Shown here one piece after another: positions 19,501 to 19,754 of a stretch of 19,754 nt of DNA; position 1 is the first letter of the stretch, and the number at the start of each line of letters is the position of its first letter. The notes beneath the pieces were generated by a model. It saw nothing but the letters and a program-made list of their open reading frames with translations, ran no database searches and was not told where the DNA came from. Position numbers and translations under genes: made by a program. Location of the stretch: assembly GCA_017549665.1 (NCBI GenBank), contig JAFYUD010000153.1:1-19754 (forward strand). The letters run 5' to 3'. This stretch comes from Clostridia bacterium. GTDB taxonomy: Bacteria; Bacillota_A; Clostridia; Oscillospirales; Acutalibacteraceae.

Positions 19501-19754
19501 ATGATAAAAAAAGATAAAGGTAAAGTAAAGAGTGATTATTTTTCTGTTGTTATGACAGTACAGTTTATTGTCTCTGCAGTAATTGCGGCAATGCTGTTAT
19601 TTTCGGTAAAGTCTGACGGAAAGCTTGCCTCCGTACTGATAAATGAATACAACAGATTCATGGCAGATGATATTACTGCTGATGAAGCAGCAGATGCATT
19701 CCGCAGTATCAGGGAGTATGCTGTCGTATTTTCACCGGATGCTGAAGCTTTTAC
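19501..19754 (+). CDS. Unidentified single-pass membrane protein, 3'-truncated by window edge
   Basis: The frame is open from the ATG at 19501 to the window end (84 complete codons). AGAGG lies ten bases upstream, so the start is reasonable. The first 10 residues carry five Lys/Arg, and residues 15-36 are hydrophobic (VVMTVQFIVSAVIAAMLLF), giving a membrane anchor with the rest outside. After it comes an acidic, Ala-rich soluble stretch (NEYNRFMADDITADEAADAF). This layout resembles the N-termini of clostridial bitopic M23-type (LytM/SpoIIQ-like) peptidases, but no catalytic motif falls inside the window, so no function is assigned. No convincing sigma-A promoter is seen in 19328-19500. Confidence 0.72.
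   Translation, partial: MIKKDKGKVKSDYFSVVMTVQFIVSAVIAAMLLFSVKSDGKLASVLINEYNRFMADDITADEAADAFRSIREYAVVFSPDAEAF

Overview
The window looks like chromosomal DNA of an anaerobic Gram-positive of the class Clostridia, most likely an Oscillospiraceae/Ruminococcaceae gut-type bacterium. The reasons are: strong AGGAGG-type ribosome sites and TTGACA/TATAAT promoters; HPr kinase and WhiA, both Gram-positive markers; a secreted protein combining BspA-type leucine-rich repeats with a type I dockerin (a Ruminococcus/Clostridium hallmark); and AT-leaning composition. Genus is inferred, not shown. No rRNA, tRNA, IS element, prophage or CRISPR array was seen, and most of the window is core metabolism.

Layout. 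(1) 1-1520, + strand: the 3' end of one endonuclease/exonuclease/phosphatase-fold gene, then a full membrane-anchored paralogue, an apparent tandem duplication, closed by a terminator shared with the next operon. (2) 5980-1537, - strand: a sigma-A-like promoter drives hprK, a ROK glucokinase, murB, whiA and, past a hairpin, a GNAT acetyltransferase. The usual clostridial neighbours rapZ and yvcK are absent from between murB and whiA. (3) 8992-5991, - strand: a strong promoter, a leader of about 200 nt that looks like a yybP-ykoY (Mn2+) riboswitch with a 16-bp intrinsic terminator, then a Ca2+/Mn2+-type P-type ATPase with its own terminator. (4) 9116-14555, + strand: a TtcA-like tRNA thiolation enzyme, then a three-gene run of an alkaline-phosphatase-superfamily phosphoglycerate mutase/homoserine kinase-like protein (TTG start), O-acetylhomoserine sulfhydrylase, and a secreted LRR/Cys-repeat/dockerin protein (TTG start). 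It ends at a bidirectional terminator. (5) 17658-14554, - strand: phosphoglucomutase (GTG start), a 34-residue membrane mini-protein and a U32 peptidase-family (TrhP-like) protein, overlapping or nearly so. (6) 17690-19327, + strand: comM (YifB-family AAA+ ATPase) from a divergent promoter, then a 170-bp non-coding stretch and the start of an unidentified membrane protein running off the window.

How the genes fit together. The hprK cluster joins carbon-catabolite signalling (HPr kinase), sugar phosphorylation (glucokinase) and cell-wall precursor synthesis (MurB) with the division-linked regulator WhiA. The homoserine-kinase-like gene next to metY suggests a threonine/methionine branch-point unit. 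The best candidates for follow-up are the metal riboswitch-like leader of the ATPase, the unannotated 34-residue membrane protein wedged between pgm and the U32 gene, and the missing rapZ/yvcK.
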